Positions 1 through 5,192 of a stretch of 5,192 bases of DNA are shown piece after piece. Both the position numbers and the translations under genes were made by a program. The stretch spans positions 1-5,192 of the forward strand of contig JAOUNK010000252.1 of assembly GCA_029881015.1 (NCBI GenBank), read 5' to 3'. Origin of the DNA: Gammaproteobacteria bacterium. GTDB taxonomy: Bacteria; Pseudomonadota; Gammaproteobacteria; Steroidobacterales; Woeseiaceae. Numbering within the stretch: position 1 is the first letter of the stretch; the number at the start of each line of letters is the position of its first letter. Below the pieces are notes generated by a model. That model had not been told where the DNA came from. It worked only from the letters and a program-made list of their open reading frames with translations, and searched no databases.

Positions 1-226
1 CGATCTTCCCCGAACGACCCCGTTCTTGTCGGTCACCTGTCAGTTTTGGTCACAATTTCATGTCCCGTTCTGAGACATCCTACGCTGATATTCAGCCTAC
101 CACGCGCTCAGGATCGGCTAGAAGAGTCGCCGGGAATGCGGAATGCCTCGCCGCGACGTCCTACACCTGGTTGCCGAATGCAATTCGCCAGCGCTCACAT
201 GGATCGTCGAACTTCATTACGAAAAT
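1..226. other. Left-edge non-coding stretch, no recognisable gene
   Basis: Two plus-strand frames stay open here (from the window edge to about 308 and to 324). Their translations are rich in Arg, Ser and Pro, have no domain-like pattern, and run straight through the tRNA relic that follows, so I do not regard them as genes. The only regularity I see is a direct repeat of GGTCAC at 31-36 and 48-53. The sequence around it (positions 31-75) could be the end of an old insertion element, but I cannot name a family. The region may be the tail of an intergenic space or decayed mobile DNA. Confidence 0.5.
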
Positions 227-317
227 TGGCGCGCCCGAGGGGTTGGGCCTTCGGCCTGTCCTCGCGTCGCTCGTCGGAGCGAACTCCCGACCGCCTGGTT
301 CGTAGTTGGCTCACCAG
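227..317 (-). pseudogene. Decayed tRNA-Arg(ACG) relic with a disrupted T-arm
   Basis: Read on the minus strand, 299-305 gives the anticodon loop CTACGAA (anticodon ACG at 301-303). It is followed by the 3' anticodon stem CCAGG (294-298), the variable loop CGGTC and the T-stem start GGGAG, then TTCG. This order and spacing match bacterial tRNA-Arg(ACG). At 227-236 the strand ends CGGGCGC-G-CCA, a good acceptor 3' strand with discriminator G and encoded CCA. Between these parts, the T-loop and 3' T-stem are replaced by about 40 nt (roughly 243-281) that can form two hairpins: TCGCTC/GAGCGA at 267-282 and GGCC/GGCC at 246-256. The 5' anticodon stem does not pair (GCCAA instead of CCTGG), only a trace of the D-arm remains (CTGGTGAGC), and the 5' acceptor strand is absent. 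It cannot fold as a tRNA, so it is a relic or tRNA-derived repeat rather than a working gene. Confidence 0.55.
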
Positions 318-332
318 ATCGTAAGTCACAAT

Positions 333-363
333 CCCCCGGCAAAGCCGGGGGGCCTCCCTTTTT
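333..363 (+). terminator. Rho-independent terminator upstream of the receptor operon
   Basis: A perfect 8-bp GC stem, CCCCCGGC (333-340) and GCCGGGGG (344-351), encloses an AAA loop and is followed by GCCTCCC and then five T (359-363). The T-run lies on the plus strand, so it would stop rightward transcripts arriving from outside the window. The T-run begins about 7 nt after the stem, later than ideal, which lowers confidence a little. It could equally be the tail of a dispersed repeat formed together with the adjacent tRNA relic. Confidence 0.6.
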
Positions 364-429
364 CACTAGCTGGTCCGACAAGATTCCGGTCGCTTCAGTA
401 CTCATAAGGTACAGAGCCGATCGAATAAT

Positions 430-455
430 TTGCCATTTTCCAACCATGCTAGATT
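430..455 (+). promoter_or_regulatory. Candidate promoter for the receptor operon
   Basis: An extended -10-like element, TGC followed by TAGATT (447-455), lies about 40 nt upstream of the receptor start. A -35-like TTGCCA sits at 430-435, but the spacer is only 14 nt, so if this promoter is real it would rely on the extended -10. The region lies between the terminator and the first gene, where the operon promoter is expected. This is a pattern match by eye and is weak. Confidence 0.3.
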
Positions 456-463
456 CGAAAGCG

Positions 464-481
464 TTTAGGTTAACCCGTAAA
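464..481. promoter_or_regulatory. Palindrome in the receptor leader, possible operator
   Basis: GGTTAACC at 468-475 is a perfect 8-bp palindrome flanked by TTTA (464-467) and TAAA (478-481), which gives an almost symmetric 18-bp site. It lies just downstream of the candidate -10 and before the Shine-Dalgarno site, where a repressor could block transcription. No regulator gene is visible in the window, so function is speculative. Confidence 0.2.
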
Positions 482-486
482 TTGTC

Positions 487-493
487 GAGGGGG
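487..493 (+). promoter_or_regulatory. Ribosome binding site of the TonB-dependent receptor
   Basis: GAGGGGG lies 6 nt (counted from the AGG core at 488-490) before ATG 497 and 12 nt before the in-frame ATG 503. The spacing favours 497 as the start. It also excludes the much longer in-frame reading from 143, which would run through the tRNA relic and terminator. Confidence 0.65.
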
Positions 494-496
494 TGC

Positions 497-2638
497 ATGA
501 CGATGAAGATCTTTTACAAAGCAATATTTGTGACCGGTGCAGCATTGCTTACCGCCAATGCCTTTGCCGCACAGCTTGAGGAAATTGTCGTCACGGCGCA
601 AAAGCGTGAGCAATCCTTGCAGGATGTACCGCTGTCGGTTTCCGCGGTTACTGGGGAAACCCTTGAGGACACGGGCGTTTTCGACATCATCGATTTACAG
701 GCAACAACGGCATCCCTGATGATCCCGTCGACGGGTGGTCGGACTCAAGGTGCTTCGATTCGACTGCGCGGATTCGGCTCGCCGCCGTTCCAGCTAGGCA
801 TAGAACCGGCAGTAGCCACGTATGTTGACGGCGTGTACCGCAGTCGCTCCGGTGTCGCCGTCAACGATTTGATCGACGTAGCGAGAATCGAGGTCTTGAA
901 AGGCCCGCAGGGCACTTTGTTCGGCAAGAATACGACAGCGGGCGTGCTGCATATCATCACCAACCGTCCTAGCACAGCGGAATTTTCCGGATCGGCGGAG
1001 ATCGGCTACGAAATGTACAACCGCTTCAGAGCCAAAGGTCACGTGAATGTTCCGATCTCGGAGACCGCCGCGTTTCGTATTGCGGGTATGTTGGGCAAGG
1101 GCGATGGCTCTCAAAACCGCCTGATTTTCGACCCTGCGGGAAATGTCGTAGGCAAAGAAGATGACTTGATGGATCTCAATCGTTCAAACGTACATGCGCA
1201 GTTGCAGCTTCTTCCCAATGAAAGTCTCGATGTCAATTTCAGTGTTTCCTGGGGCGAGATCGATGAAAACTGCTGTGCTGCCATCTTGCCCGAAAACGGT
1301 GAATCACTGGATGTTATTGACAACACAATAGGTAACAGTGACACCACGGACTTGCTATACAGTGCCGAGGTCAAATGGCAGTTTGGGAACGACCTGACGT
1401 TGACGTCTGTTACGGCTCAGCAGGATTTTGAGCTGGATAAGATTATTGACGGTGAGTTTACCCAATTTCCATTCCTCGACATTGTCGAGCATGTCGAGCT
1501 GAAGGCGTTTACCCAGGAGCTCCGACTGTCCGGTTCGACCGACAAACTACAGTGGACGGTCGGCGGTTTCTATTCCGACGAAGAGATTGACCGTATTCGC
1601 GATTTCGTCTGGTTGCCGGGAATCGCCTTCATCGGCGGGACCCCGGGGCTTGGCTCAAGGGATATTTTGTTCCAGGAAGGAGAGAGCTTGTCGCTGTTCG
1701 CGCACGGCATCTTTGCTCTTTCCAAAGAATTCTCGGTAACGGCCGGACTTCGCTACAACAATGAAGACAAGACCGGCGGCGGCGAACTTCTGCAGCCCAA
1801 TCTCAATTTCCTCGGACCTGTCAATGATAGCTACCTGGAGAATGTTGACGAGGATGCAACTACCGGCACACTGAGCCTGCAATACGACTGGTCGGACGAC
1901 GTCATGACCTATCTGACCTATAGCCATGGCTACAAGGCCGGTGGCATAAACCTGGCTCGAGAGGCGGCCGGATTGCCAGGCAACCCCTCCGATGGCCCGT
2001 TTGACGCCGAAACCGCGGACAGCATCGAACTTGGTGCCAAGACGGAACTGATGAACAATCGTCTTCGACTGAACGTCGCATTGTTCCACAACGAGTACGA
2101 TGATCAGCAGAACCAGACTTTGGTTGGCCAGACGTTTGTCGTCGTGAACGGCGAAGGTGCCGAGGTTGACGGGCTGGAGGTTGAGGCCGCGCTGTCGGCG
2201 ACTGACAGCCTGATGCTTAATTTCGGCGTGACCATACTGGATACGGAGTTTGCCAGCGGTACGTCGTTCGATGGCGGCGCAACCAATGCTGGGGGTACCG
2301 AGTTACCCTGGGCGCCGGACCTGTCTGCGTCGCTGGGCTGGGATTTCAACACGGAAATCAGCAATGCCCTGAGCTTTTTCTGGACGGGCAGCTTCGTCTA
2401 CAAGGGCGAATACTTTGCCAGCTCCTTCTCCGAACCGGACACTCGCGAGGATAGCAGCAGTATTCTTAACACCAGGCTGGGAGTCCGGAGTGAAAACTGG
2501 AGCCTGGCATTGTGGTGCAGAAACTGCACTGATGAGCGGGTAGCTGAAGTCAAGTTCAACAATCCTTTGTTCGGTAATCCGCTGGAGTATTACAACCGGC
2601 CTGTCGAGGCAGGGATCACGTTTCGTCGCGACTTCTAG
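497..2638 (+). CDS. TonB-dependent outer-membrane receptor
   Basis: A 713-aa outer-membrane active transporter that would take up a ligand using energy from TonB-ExbBD. Residues 1-25 are a Sec signal peptide (basic MTMKIFYK, a hydrophobic core, predicted cut after AFA). The TonB box EEIVVTAQ lies at 28-35 and the plug at about 43-158, with the conserved segment RIEVLKGPQGTLFGKN at 130-145. The rest is a 22-strand-type beta-barrel with alternating aromatic strands, ending in Phe713 as expected for BAM-dependent insertion. Length is normal for the family. This N-terminus is typical of the large sphingomonad and gammaproteobacterial group of catabolic receptors, whose substrates are seldom predictable; it need not be a siderophore receptor. 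It has four cysteines in the mature part: a CC pair at 259-260 and CRNC at 674-677, where the family usually has Gly and Leu in an RNLTDE-like motif. It is the first gene of the operon with the SnoaL-like and TfdA-like genes. The start was chosen by Shine-Dalgarno spacing and the signal peptide; ATG 503 is the alternative. Confidence 0.95.
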   Translation: MTMKIFYKAIFVTGAALLTANAFAAQLEEIVVTAQKREQSLQDVPLSVSAVTGETLEDTGVFDIIDLQATTASLMIPSTGGRTQGASIRLRGFGSPPFQLGIEPAVATYVDGVYRSRSGVAVNDLIDVARIEVLKGPQGTLFGKNTTAGVLHIITNRPSTAEFSGSAEIGYEMYNRFRAKGHVNVPISETAAFRIAGMLGKGDGSQNRLIFDPAGNVVGKEDDLMDLNRSNVHAQLQLLPNESLDVNFSVSWGEIDENCCAAILPENGESLDVIDNTIGNSDTTDLLYSAEVKWQFGNDLTLTSVTAQQDFELDKIIDGEFTQFPFLDIVEHVELKAFTQELRLSGSTDKLQWTVGGFYSDEEIDRIRDFVWLPGIAFIGGTPGLGSRDILFQEGESLSLFAHGIFALSKEFSVTAGLRYNNEDKTGGGELLQPNLNFLGPVNDSYLENVDEDATTGTLSLQYDWSDDVMTYLTYSHGYKAGGINLAREAAGLPGNPSDGPFDAETADSIELGAKTELMNNRLRLNVALFHNEYDDQQNQTLVGQTFVVVNGEGAEVDGLEVEAALSATDSLMLNFGVTILDTEFASGTSFDGGATNAGGTELPWAPDLSASLGWDFNTEISNALSFFWTGSFVYKGEYFASSFSEPDTREDSSSILNTRLGVRSENWSLALWCRNCTDERVAEVKFNNPLFGNPLEYYNRPVEAGITFRRDF

Positions 2639-2650
2639 GCGATTGCGCGA

Positions 2651-3193
2651 ATGCTGATTCGACAGCTGTTTCCCTTGCTTGGTCTGGCGGCATGTTTACT
2701 GTTCGGGGCCGCGATTGCACACGAATCGGAACACCAATGTGACGGGTTTCGGGACAGTGAAAAACTGGAGCACGACAACAAGGCTGTCGTCGCGCGCGCC
2801 ATACACGAGATCGTCAACGGCGGCCGTTTCGAATTGGTCGACGAGCTGTTTGCTGATGACCTCGTGGAGCATGACGCGCATCAGGCCAAAGGACCTTCGC
2901 CTAAACAGGCGTTCATCGACGCTGTGAAGGGCTTCGATCGGGCCTTTCCCGACGGCATCATGGTGATCGATGCGCAAATAGCCGAAGGCGACATGGTTTC
3001 CACCCGATGGCACATGACAGGTACGCATCGCGGCGAGTTCAGAGGCATTGCGGGTACGGGAAGAAGTGTTCGCATTACCGGTATTTTTTTCGACCGGGTA
3101 AAGGACGGCAAGCTGGTCGAGACCTGGGCCAACTACGATCTTTATGGCTTGCTTGAGCAAATTCGAGATGATCAGGCAAAGGATGAAACTTGA
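2651..3193 (+). CDS. Exported SnoaL-like (ester cyclase / NTF2-fold) protein
   Basis: A 180-aa protein with an N-terminal export signal and one SnoaL-like alpha+beta barrel domain at about 43-171. Family hallmarks are the early helix (VVARAIHEIVNGGRFELVDE), VEHDAH at 72-77, AFPDGIMVIDAQIAEGDMV (98-116), RWHMTGTHRGEF (119-130), GIAGTGRSVRITGI (132-145) and DGKLVETWANYDLYGLL (152-168). SnoaL-type proteins include polyketide cyclases, but most family members are uncharacterised small-molecule binders, isomerases or hydratases, so the reaction is unknown. The signal (R4, hydrophobic to about 23) most simply gives signal peptidase I cleavage after AIA, placing the protein in the periplasm. LAAC at 12-15 resembles a lipobox, so a lipoprotein is possible. 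It starts 12 nt after the receptor stop and overlaps the dioxygenase by 11 nt, so all three are probably co-translated. The Shine-Dalgarno site is weak (AGG at 2637-2639, overlapping the receptor stop), consistent with coupling. Confidence 0.85.
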   Translation: MLIRQLFPLLGLAACLLFGAAIAHESEHQCDGFRDSEKLEHDNKAVVARAIHEIVNGGRFELVDELFADDLVEHDAHQAKGPSPKQAFIDAVKGFDRAFPDGIMVIDAQIAEGDMVSTRWHMTGTHRGEFRGIAGTGRSVRITGIFFDRVKDGKLVETWANYDLYGLLEQIRDDQAKDET

Positions 3194-4043
3194 GCTTTCT
3201 GGCCTTCATCCGGACTTTGGTGCCGAGGTCCTGCGTATCGATCTGGCAACGCCGCTCGATGACGTCCTGCGCAATGCGATAGAAGGCGCACTCGAAGTTC
3301 ACGGCGTACTTCTGTTCCGCGGACAGTCCCTGAATCAGGACCAGCAGATTTCGATGGCGAAGTGCTTTGGCCGGCTGGACTCCGGATTCAAGAAAGTTTC
3401 GAAGGCACCGAACCGCTTCAACTACGATGAGTTGCTGGACATTTCCAACGTCAATGACGACGGCAGCATAGCTGCCCACGATCAGCAGAAAATTATCGGC
3501 AATGTCGCTAACCAGCTCTGGCATTCCGACAGCTCATTTCAAACCCCTGCAACTTCCTATTCAATGCTGCAAGCTATCGTCCTGCCCGAGAGCGGTAGTG
3601 TCACGGAGTTCGTCGATTGCCGGGTCGCCTATGAATCTCTGCCGGCTGATCAACAGCTGGCCCTTGAAGGGCTGGTCGCGAGGCATCATGCACTGCATTC
3701 GCGCTGCATGCTGGGCGATGACAATTACAGCGACGAGCAGGTCGCCGCCGTACCGCCCGCCGAATGGCCAATTTTGAAGAAGCAGCAGTCCACGGGACGC
3801 ACGTCCCTGTTCATCGGTGCTCACGCAAAAGCGATCATCGGCATGACCGTCCCGGAGGGGCGCATGTTGCTCATGGATTTGCTGGAACAAGCCACGCACC
3901 CCGACAGAGTCTATCGCCATGAATGGCGGACGGGCGACCTGGTCATGTGGGACAACCGCACTACGCTGCACCGCGGCCGGCGATGGAATATTTCCGAGCG
4001 CAGGGAGCTTCGACGAACTACGGTTCTGGCGAACGCGTCCTAG
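3183..4043 (+). CDS. TfdA/TauD-family Fe(II)/2-oxoglutarate dioxygenase
   Basis: A 286-aa cytoplasmic oxygenase that would couple 2-oxoglutarate decarboxylation to hydroxylation of an anionic substrate; in TfdA this breaks an aryloxyacetate ether. The iron ligands are visible: His114 and Asp116 in WHSDSSF, and His263 in TLHRGRR. Thr141 (TEF) and Arg274, 11 residues after His263, fit 2-oxoglutarate binding; Arg278, 15 after His263, is placed to hold the substrate's acidic group, as in TauD. Compared from memory with Cupriavidus TfdA (287 aa), the protein aligns without gaps from HP at 9-10 through the metal site and shares long runs such as NQLWHSDSSF and YRH-W--GDLVMWDNR, so it is closer to TfdA than to TauD. 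Lys71 and Ser117 of the TfdA substrate pocket are kept, but Lys95 is Ser. ATG 3183 was chosen because it gives the usual family N-terminus (MKLELSGLHPDFGAEV) and has AGG 6 nt upstream; an in-frame ATG at 3168 or 3144 would add 5 or 13 atypical residues. It overlaps the SnoaL-like gene by 11 nt. Substrate unproven; a cinnamate- or phenoxy-acid-like compound is one guess. Confidence 0.93.
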   Translation: MKLELSGLHPDFGAEVLRIDLATPLDDVLRNAIEGALEVHGVLLFRGQSLNQDQQISMAKCFGRLDSGFKKVSKAPNRFNYDELLDISNVNDDGSIAAHDQQKIIGNVANQLWHSDSSFQTPATSYSMLQAIVLPESGSVTEFVDCRVAYESLPADQQLALEGLVARHHALHSRCMLGDDNYSDEQVAAVPPAEWPILKKQQSTGRTSLFIGAHAKAIIGMTVPEGRMLLMDLLEQATHPDRVYRHEWRTGDLVMWDNRTTLHRGRRWNISERRELRRTTVLANAS

Positions 4044-4510
4044 TTCTTGACCGGGACATCTCTGTAGAAGGGTTGTCTTTTCTTGACCGGGTCCAACAGG
4101 CTCCAGTCGGTCTCCGCCATTTCGTAGCCTTTTGGAAATGCCGGACCGGCTCGCAAACCGATCGCAACCAATACACGGTCGTCTTCGTAATAGCTGGTTA
4201 CGACCTGTAACTGAAATTCTTTCCTGAAATCGCCGTCCAGGTGTAGTTCGCAAGTCGCTCGCTGACTACCCTCGTCAAGCGCGAGAAAATCGCTTCCCCA
4301 CTCTCTCCTGGCCGCCGCGTCAAGCGCACTGACAGCGCGCCGTACCAACGCCGCACTGGATTTGAGCCGGGCGAGCGCTACGGCAAATATGGTTTCGTCC
4401 GACGCGCCTGGCACATCGTCATTGGGCGGAATCATTAGTTTCGCGAGCGTACGCAGAACGTTTTGCTCGTGTTCGCCAAAGGCGTTGTCGTGCTGCGTAG
4501 CATTGTTCAC
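4040..4510 (-). CDS. Gluconate 2-dehydrogenase subunit 3-like protein
   Basis: A 156-aa small subunit of a GMC-type membrane or periplasmic dehydrogenase. It resembles the gluconate 2-dehydrogenase subunit 3 family: an N-terminal helix with EHEQNVLRTLAKLMIPP (13-29), a helical middle, then the conserved end TSYYEDDRVLVAIGLRAG (105-122), PFAFP-like GPAFPKGYEMAETDWSLLDPV (122-142). In known enzymes this subunit assists or exports the flavin subunit and is often carried by a Tat signal; none is seen here, so it may ride with its partner or stay cytoplasmic. It uses a GTG start: the site at 4517-4521 (GAGGA on the minus strand) is well spaced, and no in-frame ATG lies near. It follows the GMC gene by 9 nt, and its ribosome site overlaps that gene's stop, so translation is likely coupled. 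No cytochrome subunit is visible in the window. The C-terminus carries a 12-bp repeat coding PVK twice. Confidence 0.8.
   Translation of the reverse strand: MNNATQHDNAFGEHEQNVLRTLAKLMIPPNDDVPGASDETIFAVALARLKSSAALVRRAVSALDAAARREWGSDFLALDEGSQRATCELHLDGDFRKEFQLQVVTSYYEDDRVLVAIGLRAGPAFPKGYEMAETDWSLLDPVKKRQPFYRDVPVKN
4044..4091. repeat. 12-bp direct repeat, 36 bp apart
   Basis: TTCTTGACCGGG occurs at 4044-4055 and again, identical, at 4080-4091. The spacing of 36 bp keeps it in the reading frame of the minus-strand subunit-3 gene, where the copies encode PVKK and the terminal PVKN. The first copy begins immediately after the convergent dioxygenase stop codon. A small in-frame duplication that lengthened the tail is one explanation; chance is another. 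Confidence 0.6.
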
Positions 4511-4516
4511 TGCGAG

Positions 4517-4521
4517 TCCTC
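4517..4521 (-). promoter_or_regulatory. Ribosome binding site supporting the GTG start of subunit 3
   Basis: On the minus strand GAGGA overlaps the TGA stop of the GMC gene (4520-4522) and lies 6 nt before GTG 4508-4510. This supports both the non-ATG start and translational coupling of the two subunits. Confidence 0.6.
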
Positions 4522-5192
4522 AGTCAAATAGGTTTTCAAGCCGCCGCTTCATTTGATCCGCGATATACAATGCGATGGCCTGGATCGTACTTGTCGGGTT
4601 CGCGGCACCCGACGTGACGAACACACTGCCGTCTACAATGAACAGGTTCTTGACGTCGTGAGACCGTCCCCATTCATTGACAACCGAGGTGGCGGGATCC
4701 TGCCCCATCCGGGCAGTTCCCATCAGGTGCCAGCCCGCGTAGTCCATCAGTTCGGTCTGGATGACCTCCCGGGCACCTGCCGCCCGCAGAATCTCGGTGC
4801 CGGTCTTGAAGCTGTGTTCGAGCATTGCCCGACTATTGTCGCTCAGCCGGTAGGTGATCTTTGGCGCAGGAATGCCGTTGCTGTCTGTGAGTTCCGAATC
4901 CAGCGTGACCTGGTTGCGCTCCTCGGGCAGGTCTTCGCAGATTGACACCAGGCCTGCCATCTTGCCAAAAACGGCTGCGTGATCGGCGTGGTATCGCTGC
5001 CCCCAGCCGATACGCCCGCTTTCCAGCCCGTCGAGTGCGGTCTTCGCAGGCCCTCTGCCACGAGCGAGCTCGAATGTGTAGCCCCGCACGAATCCGCGCG
5101 ACGCATCCGTTTCGTAGAATTCCTGGCTCCAGAGTCCGGTAGCTATGGGGCCCTTGTAGGCCTCAAGTGGCTCATCGAATATCCCCTTGATC
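4520..5192 (-). CDS. GMC-family FAD-dependent oxidoreductase, C-terminal part
   Basis: The frame stays open to the right edge, so this is the last 223 residues of a longer gene (the family usually has 500-600); the FAD-binding N-terminus lies outside. Translation of the visible part begins IKGIFDEPLEAYKGP and continues without a stop. The C-terminal GMC catalytic domain is clear: GWHLMGTARMG with active-site His155 (visible numbering), then NLFIVDGSVFVTSGAANPT with Asn198. The 43-residue spacing of His and Asn matches the catalytic pair of glucose oxidase (His-His) and cellobiose dehydrogenase (His-Asn). The enzyme would oxidise an alcohol or sugar-type C-OH with FAD. The subunit-3 gene 9 nt downstream suggests a gluconate/sorbitol-dehydrogenase-type complex passing electrons to the respiratory chain rather than an O2-using oxidase. 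The internal GTG at 5087-5089 is a Val codon, not the start. Substrate cannot be inferred. Confidence 0.9.
   Translation of the reverse strand, partial: IKGIFDEPLEAYKGPIATGLWSQEFYETDASRGFVRGYTFELARGRGPAKTALDGLESGRIGWGQRYHADHAAVFGKMAGLVSICEDLPEERNQVTLDSELTDSNGIPAPKITYRLSDNSRAMLEHSFKTGTEILRAAGAREVIQTELMDYAGWHLMGTARMGQDPATSVVNEWGRSHDVKNLFIVDGSVFVTSGAANPTSTIQAIALYIADQMKRRLENLFD

Noticed and set aside
227..317. A functional tRNA-Arg gene
   Set aside because: The T-arm is interrupted, the anticodon stem does not pair, and the 5' acceptor strand is missing.
46..324. Two overlapping open plus-strand frames near the left edge
   Set aside because: Arg/Ser/Pro-rich translations without domain pattern, overlapping each other and the tRNA relic; openness fits GC-rich non-coding DNA.
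143..496. In-frame upstream extension of the receptor reading frame
   Set aside because: It would run through the tRNA relic and terminator, lacks receptor-like sequence, and puts the signal peptide 118 residues inside. The Shine-Dalgarno site supports ATG 497.
1655..2089. Minus-strand frame inside the receptor gene
   Set aside because: Antisense to clear barrel-coding sequence with no recognisable content.
2696..3160. Minus-strand frame opposite the SnoaL-like gene
   Set aside because: The plus-strand product matches a known family along its length; the opposite frame does not.
3561..4253. Long minus-strand frame (230 aa) opposite the dioxygenase
   Set aside because: It spans the stop junction, overlaps two well-supported genes, and its translation shows no family pattern; a shadow frame.
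1..5192. CRISPR array, transposase or complete insertion sequence
   Set aside because: No regularly spaced repeats, no transposase motif and no paired terminal inverted repeats were seen.

Overview
The window looks like a catabolic or uptake locus from a Gram-negative proteobacterium, most likely a gammaproteobacterium of the marine or soil type rich in TonB-dependent receptors. The evidence is the large receptor with the typical EEIVVTAQKREQS N-terminus, the moderately high GC content, tightly packed operons, and a decayed tRNA-Arg(ACG) relic of gammaproteobacterial type. The lineage call is an inference; no marker gene is present.

Layout. Bases 1-226 hold no recognisable gene. Bases 227-317 carry a minus-strand relic of tRNA-Arg(ACG), whose T-arm is disrupted by about 40 nt containing two small hairpins. 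It is followed at 333-363 by a strong plus-strand hairpin terminator that isolates the locus from upstream transcription. The leader at about 364-496 has a weak promoter candidate, a GGTTAACC palindrome and a good Shine-Dalgarno site.

A plus-strand operon follows: (1) a 713-aa TonB-dependent outer-membrane receptor (497-2638); (2) after 12 nt, an exported 180-aa SnoaL-like protein (2651-3193); (3) overlapping it by 11 nt, a 286-aa Fe(II)/2-oxoglutarate dioxygenase (3183-4043). The third gene appears to align without gaps to 2,4-D dioxygenase TfdA through its catalytic core, with all metal and 2-oxoglutarate ligands kept.

Converging on it from the right is a minus-strand pair: the C-terminal 223 residues of a GMC-family flavin dehydrogenase (4520 to the window edge) and a gluconate-2-dehydrogenase subunit-3-like small subunit (4040-4510). 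The two transcription units end in one shared CTAG (4040-4043), with no room for an intergenic terminator.

Working model (inference): the receptor imports a bulky or scarce organic molecule across the outer membrane, the SnoaL-like protein acts on or binds it in the periplasm, and the TfdA-like enzyme hydroxylates it in the cytoplasm, possibly cleaving an ether. The GMC/subunit-3 pair oxidises an alcohol or sugar-like group, perhaps of the same compound. The substrate is unknown. A Ser in place of the TfdA substrate-pocket Lys95 argues against assuming 2,4-D itself.
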